The notes: a model not told the origin generated them from the sequence alone. DNA of 64,000 nucleotides from Musa acuminata AAA Group (GCF_036884655.1 NC_088347.1:18725001-18789000), one strand, 5' to 3'; counted from the stretch's first letter, positions 43,599 through 56,947 are shown. A program made the numbers and translations.

Positions 43599-45119
43599 TG
43601 TTAGGATCGGAGCGACACTAAGAGGGATGGGGGGGGGGGGGTGAATTAGTGCAGCAGATTAAAACTCATAAGTTTGAAAACGATTTTGTAAATGTGTAGA
43701 GATTTCAATTCGACAATGAATGACTTGGTGAAAGTAGCTCGAGTAAAGTGAGAAGATAAACACCGAAAGCTTTTTGCTATGTAAATAATGGTTTAAGAAA
43801 GGTAAATACTCACACATTCAAGGAACACACCAATTTAAAGTGGTTCGGTCAAAATGACCTACATCCACTTGAGAAGCCTTCTTCAATGAGGCTCCCAACT
43901 TCCACTAGCAAATCACTTTGAAAGGGAAGGACAAATACCCCTCTTACAATCTTTTACAAGTGGTTCACACTCTTACAAATTTTCAATGAGAAAGATGGTG
44001 GTGAACACTCAAGCAATTTAAAACAAGACTTGCTAAAGACTTTGCTAAGGCTTTATCTCAATCTCTAACTTCTCAAAGGTTATATTCTCTACTGAGAATT
44101 GAGGGGTATTTATAGACCCCAAGAAGATTCAAATTTAAGCTCCAAATTTGAATTCTCTTGGGTTCCTAAAGCTGGCGGTGCCACCACCTGTCAATATCAT
44201 ATTGACTGTTAACTAGCGGTGGCACCGCCCAACCTTTCGGTTGCTGGGCGGTGCCACTGCCCAGTCCGACGGTACCACCGCCCGATTATCGAGCCCAGTT
44301 AGCCCCTATCCAGGATATAGGATTATCCTTTAATCCTAACCATAATTACATGCAAACTACGCAACTGAAAACATAGTCCTAAGCAAGTTTTTAACCGGCA
44401 AACGTTGAGTCTCCTTCCGGTGAGCTTTCCAGTGATCTTCCGATAGACTTCCGATACACCCTCGGATTTCTTCCGGTGGACTCCTAGTAGGCTCCCAATC
44501 TTGTGGTGAGTTCAATGAGTAGCTAAGCCTTCTCGGTGATCTCCGCGAACCTCCGATGATCTCTTCGGCGGACTTCCGAAAACTCCGACAAGTCCCCGAT
44601 TTCTTCTCAATTGGTTCCGGCAGCATCTCCGACGAATCTTTGGACTCTCGAACACCCATCGAACTTGACTCCGGTAGACTTGCTTTATGTCTTCAAGCTA
44701 TCGTAGTTTAATCCTGCATATGTAAAACAAAAGTTCGATATAGACAATTACTCCTAAGCAATTAATCAAGTTGTTCGACATGTCATTGGTCCCTCGACGC
44801 TTTGTCTGATTCTTCGGCGCATCATCCTCCTTTGCAGCTTATTGCCCAATCGGCTAGTTGACTTCGCAACTCCGATATCCTTGGCGCAATACTCGCTCTT
44901 ATTAGCCCGATGCCTGAATCCATGGCCAGAAGCCTTTTGTCGATACGTCGACCGATCCACCGGCCTGACGTCTAATATTCTGACATGTTCCTCCGGCACA
45001 ACATGATTTTCCTGCTTGAATTGTCTTATCCTGAATGAAGCATCCTACGTCACTCAAAACACAAATTAAATCATAAATACATATCAAGTGGTTTCATCAT
45101 TAAAATATGAGATTCAACA
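43599..45119 (-). repeat. 3' LTR of element D (1521 bp)
   Basis: On the plus strand it begins TGTTAGGATCGG and ends GAGATTCAACA. It contains the G-tract (about 12 G), the two-stem hairpin (43839-43869), the TATA box on the minus strand (44107-44114), GGCGGTGGCACCGCC-type words at about 44170-44285 and GCTTTCC/CTCCGATGA words at about 44400-44620. The adjacent purine tract AAAAAAGGGGGAGAT (minus) is at 45120-45133. Confidence 0.87.
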
Positions 45120-45133
45120 ATCTCCCCCTTTTT

Positions 45134-48100
45134 TATAATGACAACCACTTGATGACAGAGTTAACCTTAACTTCCGGAGTTTAAACAAACTCCCCCTATT
45201 AATATGCCATATTGATAGAACCTTGATTTCAAGCCAAATTCAAGTCATTGCAAATATTCATCATGAATATTTGTAATACGTCATCATGCATAATATGATC
45301 TACTTCTCCCCCTTTGTCATCAACAAAAAGGAGAAGTGTCACTATCTATGTGTTTGAGATATAAAGTTCAATATATTGCATGAAAAAATATAGTGTTAAA
45401 TTTTATCATCATGTAATCGAGTAATTAAAGATGTGCAAGTTTAGCATGTTTGCTTTTCTTAAGATAGCAACTGTTTGCTTCTCTTTAGACTACAAGCTAG
45501 CAATTTTTATGATATGCAAGTTTTGCTACATGCAAGCTAGCAAAAAATTTCGAAAATAAATGCAAGATAGCTTTCTTGTGTAAGCTCAAGATTCTTGCTT
45601 CCTATTGCAATGTGCAAGTTGCAAGTTTTTGAAATATCCAAGTTCAACACATTGCATAATTAATATAATCTCTTAGTTTTATCAACATTCAATTTTGCTA
45701 TTATCATCGATATGCAAGGTAGTATGATAGCAATTATTACAACATACAAGTTAGCAAATTTTATAACACTTTTAGAACATGCAAGCTAGTAGTTTTGAAA
45801 TGTTCAAGAAAGCATCCCTTGCTTCTTGAAATATGCAAGTTTGCTAGATGTGCAAGTTAACATGTTTTGCTTTTTGAGATAGGCAAGATTCCACATTTGA
45901 TATGCAAATTTATAGTATGCGAGTTATCAACTTTTACACATAAAAAGTTAGCAAAAAGATGTGCAAGATGGACTATTTTGCCTCTTTTCAAAATATGTAA
46001 CTCGGCACATTTTGCTTCTTTGAGATTTGCAAGATATCACTTTTGCTTCAGATTACAGGATAGCATTTCTTGCTTTTGAGTTGAGCAAACTAATAAGTTT
46101 TGCCCCTTTTGCGATATGTACATTTGTAATGTTTGCTTCTTTTGTCTTGTGCAAGCTAGCTATCTCTCCCTTTGTCATTATCAAAAAGAAGGAAAGATCA
46201 TTTACATCAATTTCTAAATTATGACAAAGGTAAGTATCAATCTTATTTGTGCATCATTATGTTTTCAAATTAAAATATACACAACTTCAAAACTTTACAT
46301 TTGTATCATTACTTCATGTATTATACAAATAAATTAATCACTATGGGCATATCATACATGATACATCATTTTGGTAATAAACCATAGCATTTATCAATAT
46401 TTTGATTATGATACCAAACATTCATCATTTAGAGCATTCATGATACATATTACATGCATATATCATCACAATAAAAAGCAATTGCATGCATAATTTTAAA
46501 TCATAAATGTTTCAAATCATGATGGTATTAATTTATCAAATTGCATCCTACCATGCATGATCAAAACTTCTCCCCATTTGTATTTCATGCATAATTTCAT
46601 TGCATCACATTAGGAGTATCAAGAGAAATTAATTGGGTGATGAGATAAATATTTTATGAATACATGGAATTGTATAAAAAATCATATCATAAATGTTTCA
46701 TACATTCATATCATCACATGAAAGAATATAAACAAAAATTAGTGATGAGACATTATTTCATGAATGCAATAAAATTCTATAGCATATCATGGTTTATTAG
46801 AACTAGTTTTCTTTTTGGTGAATAGAAAATAATAGTAGGAGAGCAAGATCTCAATTCATGTATATCAAATATTCAATCATCAAAATCATGATTCATTTAT
46901 AAAATGCTCCTCTTTAAATATTCAAAGAGAGATCTTAGGAGATCAAATAATAAGAGATTTTTAAATAAAATTTTAAGTCAAGAATTGAAAAAAAAGATAT
47001 TCTCTTTAGTAAATCACAAAAGGAAATGTAAGAGAAAAAGATTTTAATTCATACATAAGAACTCTTATGATTCATATTAAAAATTTTCTCAAAATGTAAG
47101 AGAATAAAGAGTAAGGAATATTGATTCGTAAAGGATTTCATGTTATAAATTTCAAGAGATCAGGATCATAATTTCGATAAAAATTTATTCAAATTTAAAT
47201 CATCAAAATCATTTTCAAAATCCAAGATATTAACAAAGATGATACAAATAGATTAATCAAAATGAATAAGATAGAGCAAAATAATTTTCAAGAAGAATGT
47301 TTTCCTCTTTTTGGTTGTTTCAAAACATATAATTTTATTTCATTTATGCCAAATAAAAACATGTATCATGTTTAAAACCGAAAGTGTAAGATTTATTACA
47401 ACAAAGATCAATAAGATACTTTCATTATGGTAAAAATCAATAATCCGTAAATCGCAAGATTCATCATGCATAATTTCAAAATTTATTAAGCATGATCATT
47501 ATGCATGACACTAAAACATGGTTTCAAAATATTTAATATTTTCATTACACAATTTCATCATTATGCATCATCATATTTTCAAATTCGAACATGCACAATT
47601 TCAAAACTATATCTTTCATTTTTCATGCATGATACAAATAACTAAATCAACATTATGAGCATATTATATATGATATTTAAGCATTCATGATACATTATTT
47701 TGGCAACATGATCATAGCTTTTCAAATGATGGTATCTAAATGTCAAAGTTCATTACATCCTATCATGCATGATCATTAACTTTTCATTTGTATTTCATAC
47801 ATTATTCAAAATATCAAGAGAATTTTGGTGATGAAATATACATTTCATGAATGTAAAAAATTTTACATAATAAAATTCAAGTCATAAATTATCAAGATGT
47901 CGAGTAGCATAGGTTAATTTGAATAAATCATTTTTAGTGAATACTAAGAAGAATCACATCATGAAAGAATTTTGATTCATGGAAAAATTTTATGTATCGA
48001 GAAATCAAGATGATAATTTATAAAAAATATTACAAGTTATATTCAAGAGAAAAATTATCATTCTTTTTCAACTCATTCAATTTGTCAAATCAATATCATA

Positions 48101-48841
48101 ATTTTGATATAACTCATTTCAAATTCAAATCATCAAATCAAAATCATTTTCAAGAGATTCATATAAATCAATAAGATAGAGAAAAATAATTTTCAAGAAC
48201 AATGCTTTTCTCTTTCTAGTTATTTAAATTCATGTCATTTATTTCATTTATGCTAGATAAATATGTGTATTAACATTTAGGATCAAAAAATGAATTTTGT
48301 CATAAAAACCATCAAGATCAATAAACCACAAAAATTATTATGTATAACTTTACAATCTCATGCATAAAATCATTAAATCATAGTATCAAAATTTCAATAT
48401 TTTCATTCCATCATTTTGCATTGGTTTCATTGAACATAATTTTGAATGATTCTTATAGATAACTAAAACTTCTTTAGTTTTAATTTATGTGATTGACTTT
48501 ATATTAGCATGCTCAAATTTTGTTCTTAAGTCAAGACCATACGTCATGTTTGACTACCAAAGACAAGGTTCAGAAAACAAGATCATCAAGCCTTCCATTC
48601 AAAAGCCATGCATCATTATTAAGCATGATATTAAACTTCTCAATATTTTCATTAAGACATCAAGCATGGTTTCTATCAAAATCGCAAATCATCAAAATAC
48701 ACATTCTTACTTCTCAAGCACATACATAAGATTTATATTTAACATTTTATTACTTTTTTATTTTTAAATATTAAATTATTAAACATACAATTTTCAAGAA
48801 AATTAATCCTAAACTAAATTAAAAATAACTCATGAAAAGTA
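45134..48841 (-). other. Post-gag AT-rich tract of element D
   Basis: No pol or other recognisable frame is present. In element orientation it repeats degenerate GCTAGCTTGCA...AAGCAAAA words (45420-46170), PPT-like AAAGGGGGAGAA motifs (about 45305-45320) and long CATGAT-rich stretches. It is the longest such tract in the window (3.7 kb). Confidence 0.7.
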
Positions 48842-49780
48842 TTATGTAATTTCGAAATAAGTTAGGGGGATTTTGATTACCTCATTATGGAAAGCGGTTA
48901 AGGCATAGTTTGCCACCTCGCCTTTCTTGATTTTCTCATTGTCTTCGGAGGAGCTTGATTCATCCCATTTTGTATTCTTCTTCTTGCGTTCAAAGCAAGT
49001 AGTTCCGTTCTTTGTGCTTTTTAATTTTTGTTTCATTTAAAGTTTAAGTTCACCATCACTTGAGCTTATGCTCGAGTAGTCTTTATGTGTTCTATGTCTC
49101 AAATCCTTCATGTCCTTTGGAAGGTTGTTCTCAAGTTCTTTTTTTGTTACATTGTTAATTTCATAGGTCATTAAAGACCCAATAAGTTCTTCAAAAGGAA
49201 ATGTTTTAAGATCTTTGGCCTCTTGAATGGCCGTAACTTTTGGATCCCAACCCTTTGGAAGGGATCTTAGAATTTTAGTTACTAATTCAAAGTTAGAAAA
49301 ATCTTTACCAAGAGCTTTAAGTCGATTATTAACATCCGTGAAACGAGTGTATATATCTCCGATGGACTCACTTGGTTTCATCCGGAAAAGTTCGTAAGAA
49401 TGAACAAGAATATTGATTTTGGACTCTTTCACTCAACTAGTGCCTTCATGAGTGACTTCAAGAGTTCTCCAAATATCAAAAGCCGAATCACAAATCAAAA
49501 CACGATTAAATTTATTTTTATCAAGTGCACAATACAAGACATTCATAGCCTTTACATTTAAAGCAAAACCTTTCTTCTCCGATTCATCCCATTCGCTTAT
49601 CGGAAGAGAAGATTTTTAAAATCCATTTTTGATAATATTCCAAAGCTCGAGATTCAACGAAAGTAAGAAAACTCTCAATCGAGTTTTATAATAAGTATAG
49701 TCCGTCCCATTGAAATAGAGAGGACAAATGAGAGAGTGACCCTCTTGAAAGCTGTAAAGAGCTATTTCTATTTGGGTGTT
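48842..49780 (-). pseudogene. Element D gag, zinc knuckle lost, several stops
   Basis: The minus strand gives an N-terminal part with stops (49433-49780), then SYELFRMKPSESIGDIYTRF and LEELIGSLMTYE-like sequence (49037-49432). After an in-frame TAA comes a tail with GTTCFERKKK joined directly to TKWDESSSSED and the ending VIKIPLTYFEIT. As in the 23627-24625 gag, the CCHC knuckle is missing between the lone Cys and the acidic stretch. Confidence 0.83.
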
Positions 49781-49801
49781 AAACCAACGTAGAAAACCAT
49801 A

Positions 49802-50175
49802 GCTCTGATACCATTTGTTAGGATCGGAGCGGCACTAAGAGGGGGGGGGTGAATTAGTGCAACGGATTAAAACTCATAAGTTTGTAAATGATTTCATAAA
49901 TGCATAGAGATTTCAATTTAACAATGAATGACTTGGTGAAAGTAGCTCGAGGAAAGTGAGAAGATAAAAACCGAAAGCTTTCTGCTATGTAAATAACAAT
50001 TTAAGAAAGGTAAACACTCACACATTCAAGGAACACACCAATTTAAAGTGGTTCAGTCAAAATGACCTACATCCACTTGCGAAGCCTTCTTCGATGAGGC
50101 TCCCAACTTCCACTAGCAAATCACTTTGAAGGGGAAGGACAAATACCCCTCTTACAACCTTTTACAAGTGGTTCA
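49802..50175 (-). repeat. Primer binding site and partial 5' LTR of element D
   Basis: GCTCTGATACCA (plus) at 49802-49813 is the reverse of TGGTATCAGAGC. The LTR begins TGTTAGGATCGGAGCGGC at 49816 and is colinear with 43599-43975, with scattered base changes, until element E starts at 50176. Confidence 0.85.
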
Positions 50176-52045
50176 TGTTGAATCTCATGTTTTGATGATG
50201 AAACCACTTGATATGTGTTTATGTTTTAATCTGCGTTTTGAGTGACGCGGGATGCTTCGATTAGGATGAGACAATTAAAGCAGGAAAAATCATATTGTGC
50301 TAGAGGAACATGTCAGAAGATTGGACGTCGGGCCGATGGATCGGTCGACGTATCGACAGAAGGCTTCGGGCTGTGGACTTGGGCATCAGGCCAAGAAGAG
50401 CGGGTATTGCACCAAGGATATCGGAGTTGTGGAGTCAACTGGCTGATTGGGTAATAGGCCACAGGAGAGGATGATGCGTCGAAGAATCGGACGAAGCGTT
50501 GAGAGACCAATGACATGCCAGATAACTTAGTTAATTGCTTAGGATTAATTATCTCGATCGAAGTTTTATTTTAAGTGTGTAGGATTAACTACGATGAAAG
50601 AAAGACATGCAGCAGGAGTTGCGCTAGAGTCAAGACTATGATCACGTTGGGAGTTCGAGAGCTCGATGGAAGTCTGGACGGTCGTCAGAGGTTCTGCGGG
50701 AACAAATCCGAGAAGTCCAGGAGCTTGCCAAAAGAAGCTCGTCGGAACTCGCCTGGTGGATCATCGTAAGTCCAGGAGTTTGCCGGAAGTTCATCGGAGC
50801 ATTGCTGGAAGTTCGTCAGATGTTCGCCGGAAGTTCGTCGGAAGCTCGCCGGAAGTTCGCCGGAAGCACGTCGGAAGAAGCGATTGATGCACTGGAGCAA
50901 GCTATAGTAAATGTCTTAAAAATTATCGTAGTTAGCATGTAAATTAAGTTAGGAATGGGAGGTGATCCCATTAACTTAATTTGGGGGCAATTGGGCCCTT
51001 GACAGACCCAAATTGGGCCGAATGGATCAACCCATTCAAACCAGAATTCCTACTAGGCAGTGACACCGCCCAGGAGAGGGTCTCCCAGGAAAGCTGGGCT
51101 GTGCAACCACCCCAGGCAGGCAGTGGCACCGCTTGGGCTCATTCTCCGAGCGAGACTAGGCGGTGCAACCGCCCTTGTCAAGTAGTGGCACCACTCAGAG
51201 GCTCAGTCTCCGAGCTTTGCCAAGCGGTGCAACCACCACTGACAAGTGGTGGCACCGCCCAAAGGCTCAATCTTCGAGCTCTACCAGGCGGTGCAACCGC
51301 CAGACCCCAGAATTTCGGGAGATGATAGTTTTGAGCTCGGAATTCAAACTGGTTTAGAGCCTATAAATACCCCTCCCATCCCTGGATAAAACATACAAGC
51401 ACAGAGAGATTAAAAGAGAGAAAACGCTGCTGCAATCTCTAGAATTTCCCTCCTCTAGCTTAAGTATTAGAATTATGTTTAAGAGAGGAGAGTGAGTGCT
51501 TGTAAGGGTTGTCTCCTAAACTTGGTAAAAGGAGAAGAGGGGTGTAAGAAGGAGATTGATCTTCACCTAGTAAAGGAAGATCGTTAGTGGATGCCGATGG
51601 CCTCGATGGAAGAGGAATTAGAGGAGTGGATGTAGGTCACGATTGACCGAACCACTATAAACTCTCGTCTTCTCTGGTTTGTATTTACTTTGAGCATCTT
51701 ATCTTTACTGCAAACCTCCTCAGTAGCTTACTGCCTTTTGCTCATTTACAAATGTGTTTCTTAGTTAAGTATTTTCTGAATCGGCGTTAAGACGAAAATC
51801 AGTTTTATCGTACGAACATCATATTTTAGTTTGCGCTTATATTCTAATTTCTATCTTAACTGCAAACTGCCTTCCTTACTTTACTTCAAATATGTTTCCG
51901 TAAGTTTTCAAAGTTATTATCTGCACAAAATGACTTTTATGTCGGAATTGAATTTCAACGTACGAACGCAGTTTTAATTGTCGAAAGTTTTCCGCTGCAC
52001 TAATTCACAATCCCCCCCCCCCTCTTAGTGCTCTTGATCCTAACA
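50176..52045 (+). repeat. 5' LTR of element E (1870 bp)
   Basis: Begins TGTTGAATCTCATG and ends TTGATCCTAACA. It has a GGAAGTTCGCC/GGAAGCTCGCC 12-bp array at about 50770-50880, palindromic GGCGGTGCAACCGCC words at about 51050-51300, the TATA box at 51362-51369, the hairpin at 51625-51656 and a C-tract near the end. A single GCGTTAAGACGAAAATC copy at about 51783 looks like the seed of the 18-bp array found expanded in the 21134-29905 element. Confidence 0.86.
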
Positions 52046-52095
52046 ATTGGTATCAGAGCCCAGTATTTCTCATTTTGGATTTACACCCGAGAGAA

Positions 52096-53028
52096 ATGGC
52101 TCTTCATGGCTTTCAAGAGGGTTTTTCGGTTGTTCGTCCACCGTTATTTAACGGATTGAACTACACTTATTGGAAAACTTGAATGAGAGTTTTCTTGATT
52201 TCTATGAATTTGGATATATGGAATATTGTTGAAAACGGTTGTCAACTTCTCTCTAAACCAATGAACGAATGGTCGGATTTGGAGAAGAAGTATTTTTCTC
52301 TAAACGCAAAGGCTATGAATGCCTTATTTTGTGCTTTGGACAAAAATGAGTTCAATCGGATTTCTACATGCGAAACAACATTTGATATTTGACAAACACT
52401 TGAAATCACGCACGAGGGAACTAGTAGAGTCAAAGACTCAAAAGTTAACATTTTATTGCATGATTTTGAGCTTTTTCGAATGCAACCAAGCGAGACTATA
52501 GGCGACATGTACACCCATTTCACGGATGTCGTCAATAATCTAAGAGCTCTTGGCAAATATTTTTCAGATTTTAAACTCGTAAACAAGATTTTGCGTTCTC
52601 TTTCTAAGAAGTGGAATTCAAAAGTAACTGCAATATAAGAAGCTAAAAACCTAAACAACTTACCACTTGAAAAACTAATTGGTTCGTTGATGACATATGA
52701 AATGGTGCACAATGCACATGATAAACAAAACAACCTTTCAAAGAATAGGAAGGATTTGGAATCCCGGACAAATGAATACCACTTGAGCGATGACTCAAGT
52801 GATGAGGACAATGATGAACTTAAACTTCGAACACTAAATCTTAATAAGTTTATTAAACAAAAATCTAAAATAAACAATAAACTTGAACGAAGGAAGAGGC
52901 TTAAGAAGAGGAAGGCAACCAAGGATGAATTAAGAACTTCCAAAGGTGAAACGACGAATTGGGCTTTGACAGGCTTCGACTACAAGGTAAGTAACTCAAC
53001 TTTCTTGAATTATTTTGAAATTACTTGA
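52096..53028 (+). pseudogene. Element E gag, decayed
   Basis: It starts MALHGFQEGFSVVRPP. Arg to stop (CGA to TGA at about 52180) and Trp to stop (TGG to TGA at about 52391) changes break the frame, and TAA at about 52636 breaks it again. The remaining parts give VFLISMNLDIWNIVENG, AMNALFCALDKNEFNRIS, ALGKYFSDFKLVNKILR and an acidic DDSSDEDNDE tail. There is no zinc knuckle. Confidence 0.85.
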
Positions 53029-54990
53029 AGTCCTTCATGAGTGCTTAATTTAGATAGTAGGAATAGGAAATAAATAAATTATTTTTCAAAAATTATATCA
53101 TGGTTTTCTTTTTAGCATCTTTGAAAAATTAAAATTTTGATCATGAAAAGTATATTACTAAGGTTTCATGCATGTTATGTTTGGAAATATTGAATGATGT
53201 ATTTAACATTAGGGATGATAATATGATATGTGATAATGCTTAGGATTAATCCATGCATGTGTATCTTGATGATTTTATATCATGCATGAGTTTTTGAAGT
53301 AAATGTTGATTTGAAACTCTCATTTTAGATTAATATATTTTTGGTCTAATCATTTCTATGACGAATTAAGATGACATTCTCATGACATATTAAGATGACA
53401 TAGTACATGTACATCTATGTAAGAATTTCTTGATAGTCTTTTGATGATAGATGTGATATCATGATGTGTTTGGTCTTGATGGCTTCATGACGAAACTTAT
53501 GTTTCGATTTTAAATGATGATACATGTTTTCACAAAAGACTTGAATACCCTCACATGAAATCAATTGTATGAAATGTAAATAATTTTCTATCCTATTGAG
53601 ATTAATGAATTTATTTTACCAATCTTGTGAATCTCATGAAAATAAACATGATGAATATTTTGAAAATAAATGAGTGTATCATGCATTTGGTCTTAATGAT
53701 TTCTCTTTAAAATATTTTTTGAAATTATACTTGATGATGAATATCAAGATATTAATAGAATGTTATCATGGAATCATGCTTGATGATTTGATTTTTACCT
53801 TTCCGTCTTAAATGTTGACACTTGTTTTATTGAAGGTAAAGGCATGCTTATAAGAAGCAAATCACATGAATAGAAATTTATAAAAATGAAATGTGATCCT
53901 CTATCTTATCGTATTTTCAATAAATCTATGCTTGTCATATATGAATTTATTGAATGTGACTTTGAGGATGATTTCAGATTTTACAAATGCTTGATTCATA
54001 CTTATGACATGAGACACATTTTAAATATGAATCATGTTCATTGCTTCAATCATGTTACATCTCCTTAATTCATTTTGTTCTCCTACATTTATTTACCAAA
54101 GAGGAGAATCTTTCGAATGAATGAAATGATAGAAATGAATCACTTATTGATATATCTTTTTGAAATATCTTTTTAATGTGATGTTGATATTTTGAGATGC
54201 CTATTGGAATTCATGACATGAGATAATTGAATCCTTGACTTACTCTTTATATGGCTTGAAAATGGATGTTTAAAATCTTGCTTAATGAGTTATTTTATAA
54301 GATTTTGCCTTTACGTCTTGAACTTTCATGCTTATCTTGATTTGGAATATAAAGACTAAGGCATGCTTAGATGAAAAAGAAACACTTAAAAAATACTTTT
54401 CCCATCTGATTGAGATTAATGATTTCATGATATTATGTGAATCTCGAAATTGATTTTGATGACTTGATTATGAGTTTCAAGTTAACGATGTGATTTGAAT
54501 GAGTTTTATCTAAATCATAATCTTGATCTTGCAAAATTGGAATCACAAATAATATCTTTTGGTATTCATGACTTGAATTTGATTGAAACATTGCATGCTT
54601 AAATTAATCATTCTCCTATGTTTCAAAAATTCTTTAAATGCCTTATGTGATGACTGAGAATTAATTTGTTTTATGATGAATCACGAATCATGACTTGATC
54701 TATGATATTGATATATTTTAATCATGATCCTTGGTTGTACAATTCATTTGCTCTATTAAAAGGATTTGTCAAATGAATCATGTCCTTCTTGAATTTTCTT
54801 GATATCATGACATGATTTTGTAATATGGCCTGTATAATGATTAAAAATTTTTGGCCATTGATTTCTCCCTTCTTTTCGGTAATGACATAGGGGGAGAAAG
54901 ATTGCTAGCTCAAGGCAAATGCTGGTTAGCTTGTACTCTTTCCTTCTTTTCGACAAAAACAAAGGGGAGAAAGCTTTTGCTAGTTAGAAC
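53029..54990 (+). other. Post-gag tract of element E
   Basis: AT-rich, with repeated ATGAT words and no coding frame. It ends with a PPT-like CATAGGGGGAGAAAG (about 54886-54900) and ACAAAGGGGAGAAAGC (about 54958-54973), the same pair seen in element F at about 59970 and 60048. Confidence 0.7.
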
Positions 54991-55263
54991 TGTTAGTTTG
55001 GCAAGTCCCATAGTCCCATATCGGGAAAATCAAACTTGTTGTCTCATATTGGAACTATAAATAAGGGCTTGGGCTTTGAAGTCAGATGCACCACAGGCAC
55101 CACAAGAAAAACCTAAGTATTTGCTTTGGTTTAAGTCCATACTCAGTTAAATAGTTTGGACTTATAGTTTGGTTTTTCTTGTTTAGTATTTTTAGGTGTT
55201 TTATAGCCTAGAAATATCTTCCTAAGGCATTTGTAATTGTCCCTCTTTTGTAGTAGTAATTTG
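54991..55263 (+). repeat. Element G 5' LTR, left part
   Basis: TGTTAGTTTGGCAAGTCCC...CCATATCGGGAA is a typical copia LTR head. A TATA-like CTATAAATAAGGGC lies at about 55047-55056. The last five bases, ATTTG, correspond to ACTTG at 62164-62168, the target copy of element F with one mismatch. Confidence 0.82.
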
Positions 55264-56945
55264 TGTTGAATCTCGGATTTTGATGATGAAACTAATTGAT
55301 TGTGTTTAGATGTTTAACTGCATTTTGAGTGATGCAGGTCTACTCGATCAGGATTAGACAGTTAACGCAAGAGGAATTGACGTTGCGCCGGAGGAGATCA
55401 CGTTAGGATATTGGATGGCAGAAGGCTTCGGACGTCGGGCATCGGGCCAAGAGCGGAATTGCACCAAGGATATCGGGGTTGCGGAGGTCAACCACCGATT
55501 GGGCAACAAGCCGCAAGAGAGGACGATGCGTTGAAGAATCGGACGAAGCGCCAACCAATGACATGCCGGGCAACGTAATGTCGATTCGCGTTGTAATAAC
55601 TGTCTAGATCGGAGTAGAGTTTTGACTTGCTGTGCAGGATTAACTACGATAACGATGAAGACATAAAGCAAAACAAAGTGCGGAGTCAAGCACGAAGGAT
55701 TCGTTGGGAGTTCAAGAGTTCGACGGAAGTCCGAAGGTTCGTCGGGAATGCTGCCGGAACTAGCCGAGAATGAGTAGGGAGCTTGCCGAAGGGATTTTCG
55801 GAAGCTCGCCGGAAGGTTCGTTGGAAGTTCGCGGAGCTCGCCGAGAAAGATCGGAGCTTGCCGAAGAAGCTCGTTGGAACTCGCCAAGATCAAATCGTGA
55901 AGTCTAGGAGCTTGCCGGGAGTCCGCAGAATGGTTTCCGAGAGTTTATCGGAAGACCGTCGGAAGTTCGTCGGAAGCTCGCCGGAAGAAGTCTTGACTTA
56001 CGAACTTTGTAATAGCTTAGAAAATGTCTTTAAATTCGTAGTTAGTATGTTAATTAGGGTTAGGATTAGGTATTAATCCTATAACCTAAGTAGGGGCCAA
56101 TTGGGCCCGAGTTCGGATTAGTTTGGGCCAAGATTGAAGCCAAACTAAGTAGGCTGAAAACACTGTAGACGGGCTGAAAACACTATAGGCGGTGGCACCG
56201 CCTGGGCTGGGCGGTGGCACCGCCCAGTGCCCGAGAGCTGGGCGGTAGCACCACTTGGGCTGGGCGGTGGCACCGCCCAGCACTGTCAACGTTTGACAGT
56301 TGCAGGCGGTGGCACCGCCACTGACAGGCAGTGGCACCGCCAGCATCGGGAACATAAGAGAATTCAAATTTTTGGAGCCCAAATTTGAATCCTCTTAAGG
56401 CTTATAAATACCTCTCTATTCTCAGCTGAGAATACAACCTTTGGAGAAGTTAGAAGTTGAGAAAAGCTTTAGGAAAAGTCTTGTTTTCAATAGCTTGAGT
56501 GTTCACCTCCTTTCTTTTCTTTGAAATCTTTGTAAAAGGGTGAACCACTTGTAAGAGGTTGTAAGAGGGGTGTAAGAAGGAGGTTGATCTTCGCCTAGTA
56601 AAGGAAGATCATTAGTGGATGCCGGTGGCCTCGACGGAAGAGGAATCGGAGGAGTGGATGTAGGTCACGATTGACCGAACCACTATAAACTACCGTCTTC
56701 TCTGGTTTGCATTTATCTTATTGTCATTTATATTACTGCAAACCATCTTCACTTTGATGCTCTACTTCTTTGTCTCATTCGTACATATGCCTTCAAGTTA
56801 AAAACGCAATCGAAACGGTTTCAAACGAAACGTTGCTTTTATCGTACGAAGTTTCCGTAAGTGTTTAAATCGTCGAAAGTTTATCATACTTTACCATTGC
56901 ACTAATTCACCCCCCCCCCCTCTTAGTGCCACTCCGGTCCTAACA
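55264..56945 (+). repeat. 5' LTR of element F (1682 bp)
   Basis: Begins TGTTGAATCTCGGATTTTG and ends CCGGTCCTAACA. It includes GGAAGCTCGCC words at 55790-55990, perfect GGCGGTGGCACCGCC palindromes at about 56190-56350, the TATA box at 56403-56410, the hairpin at 56653-56684 and a 10-C tract near the end. Confidence 0.92.
56190..56345 (+). repeat. GGCGGTG-G-CACCGCC palindrome cluster upstream of the LTR TATA
   Basis: Several copies of GGCGGTGGCACCGCC (7-bp arms, one central base) or one-base variants occur in about 150 bp, some overlapping through CCGCCCAG/CTGGGCGG so that neighbouring copies can also pair. The cluster ends about 60 bp before the TATA box. The 3' LTR copy is at about 61411-61563. 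Confidence 0.85.
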
Positions 56946-56947
56946 AT

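Larger units (their letters stand above)
43599..50175 (-). mobile_element. Element D: minus-strand gag-only copia, nested in C and cut by E
   Basis: The 3' LTR 43599-45119 and the partial 5' LTR 49816-50175 share TGTTAGGATCGGAGCG, AGTAGCTCGAG and ACAAGTGGTTCA phrases. The primer binding site is at 49802-49813 (minus). The only coding is a broken gag next to it; 45134-48841 is AT-rich noncoding. The 5' LTR stops at GTGGTTCA (50175), where element E inserts. The 3' LTR shows the uninterrupted sequence at about 43960-43990. Five bases ATAAG at 43594-43598 should recur to the right of D, beyond the window. Confidence 0.87.
50176..54990 (+). mobile_element. Element E: plus-strand gag-only copia, nested in D and cut by G
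   Basis: LTR 50176-52045, primer binding site 52048-52059, decayed gag, then a post-gag tract that stops at CTAGTTAGAAC (54990), where the Tork-like element G begins. Element F shows the uninterrupted sequence for this point at about 60063-60080. GTTCA (50171-50175) precedes the LTR and should recur to the right of the element, outside the window. Confidence 0.86.
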
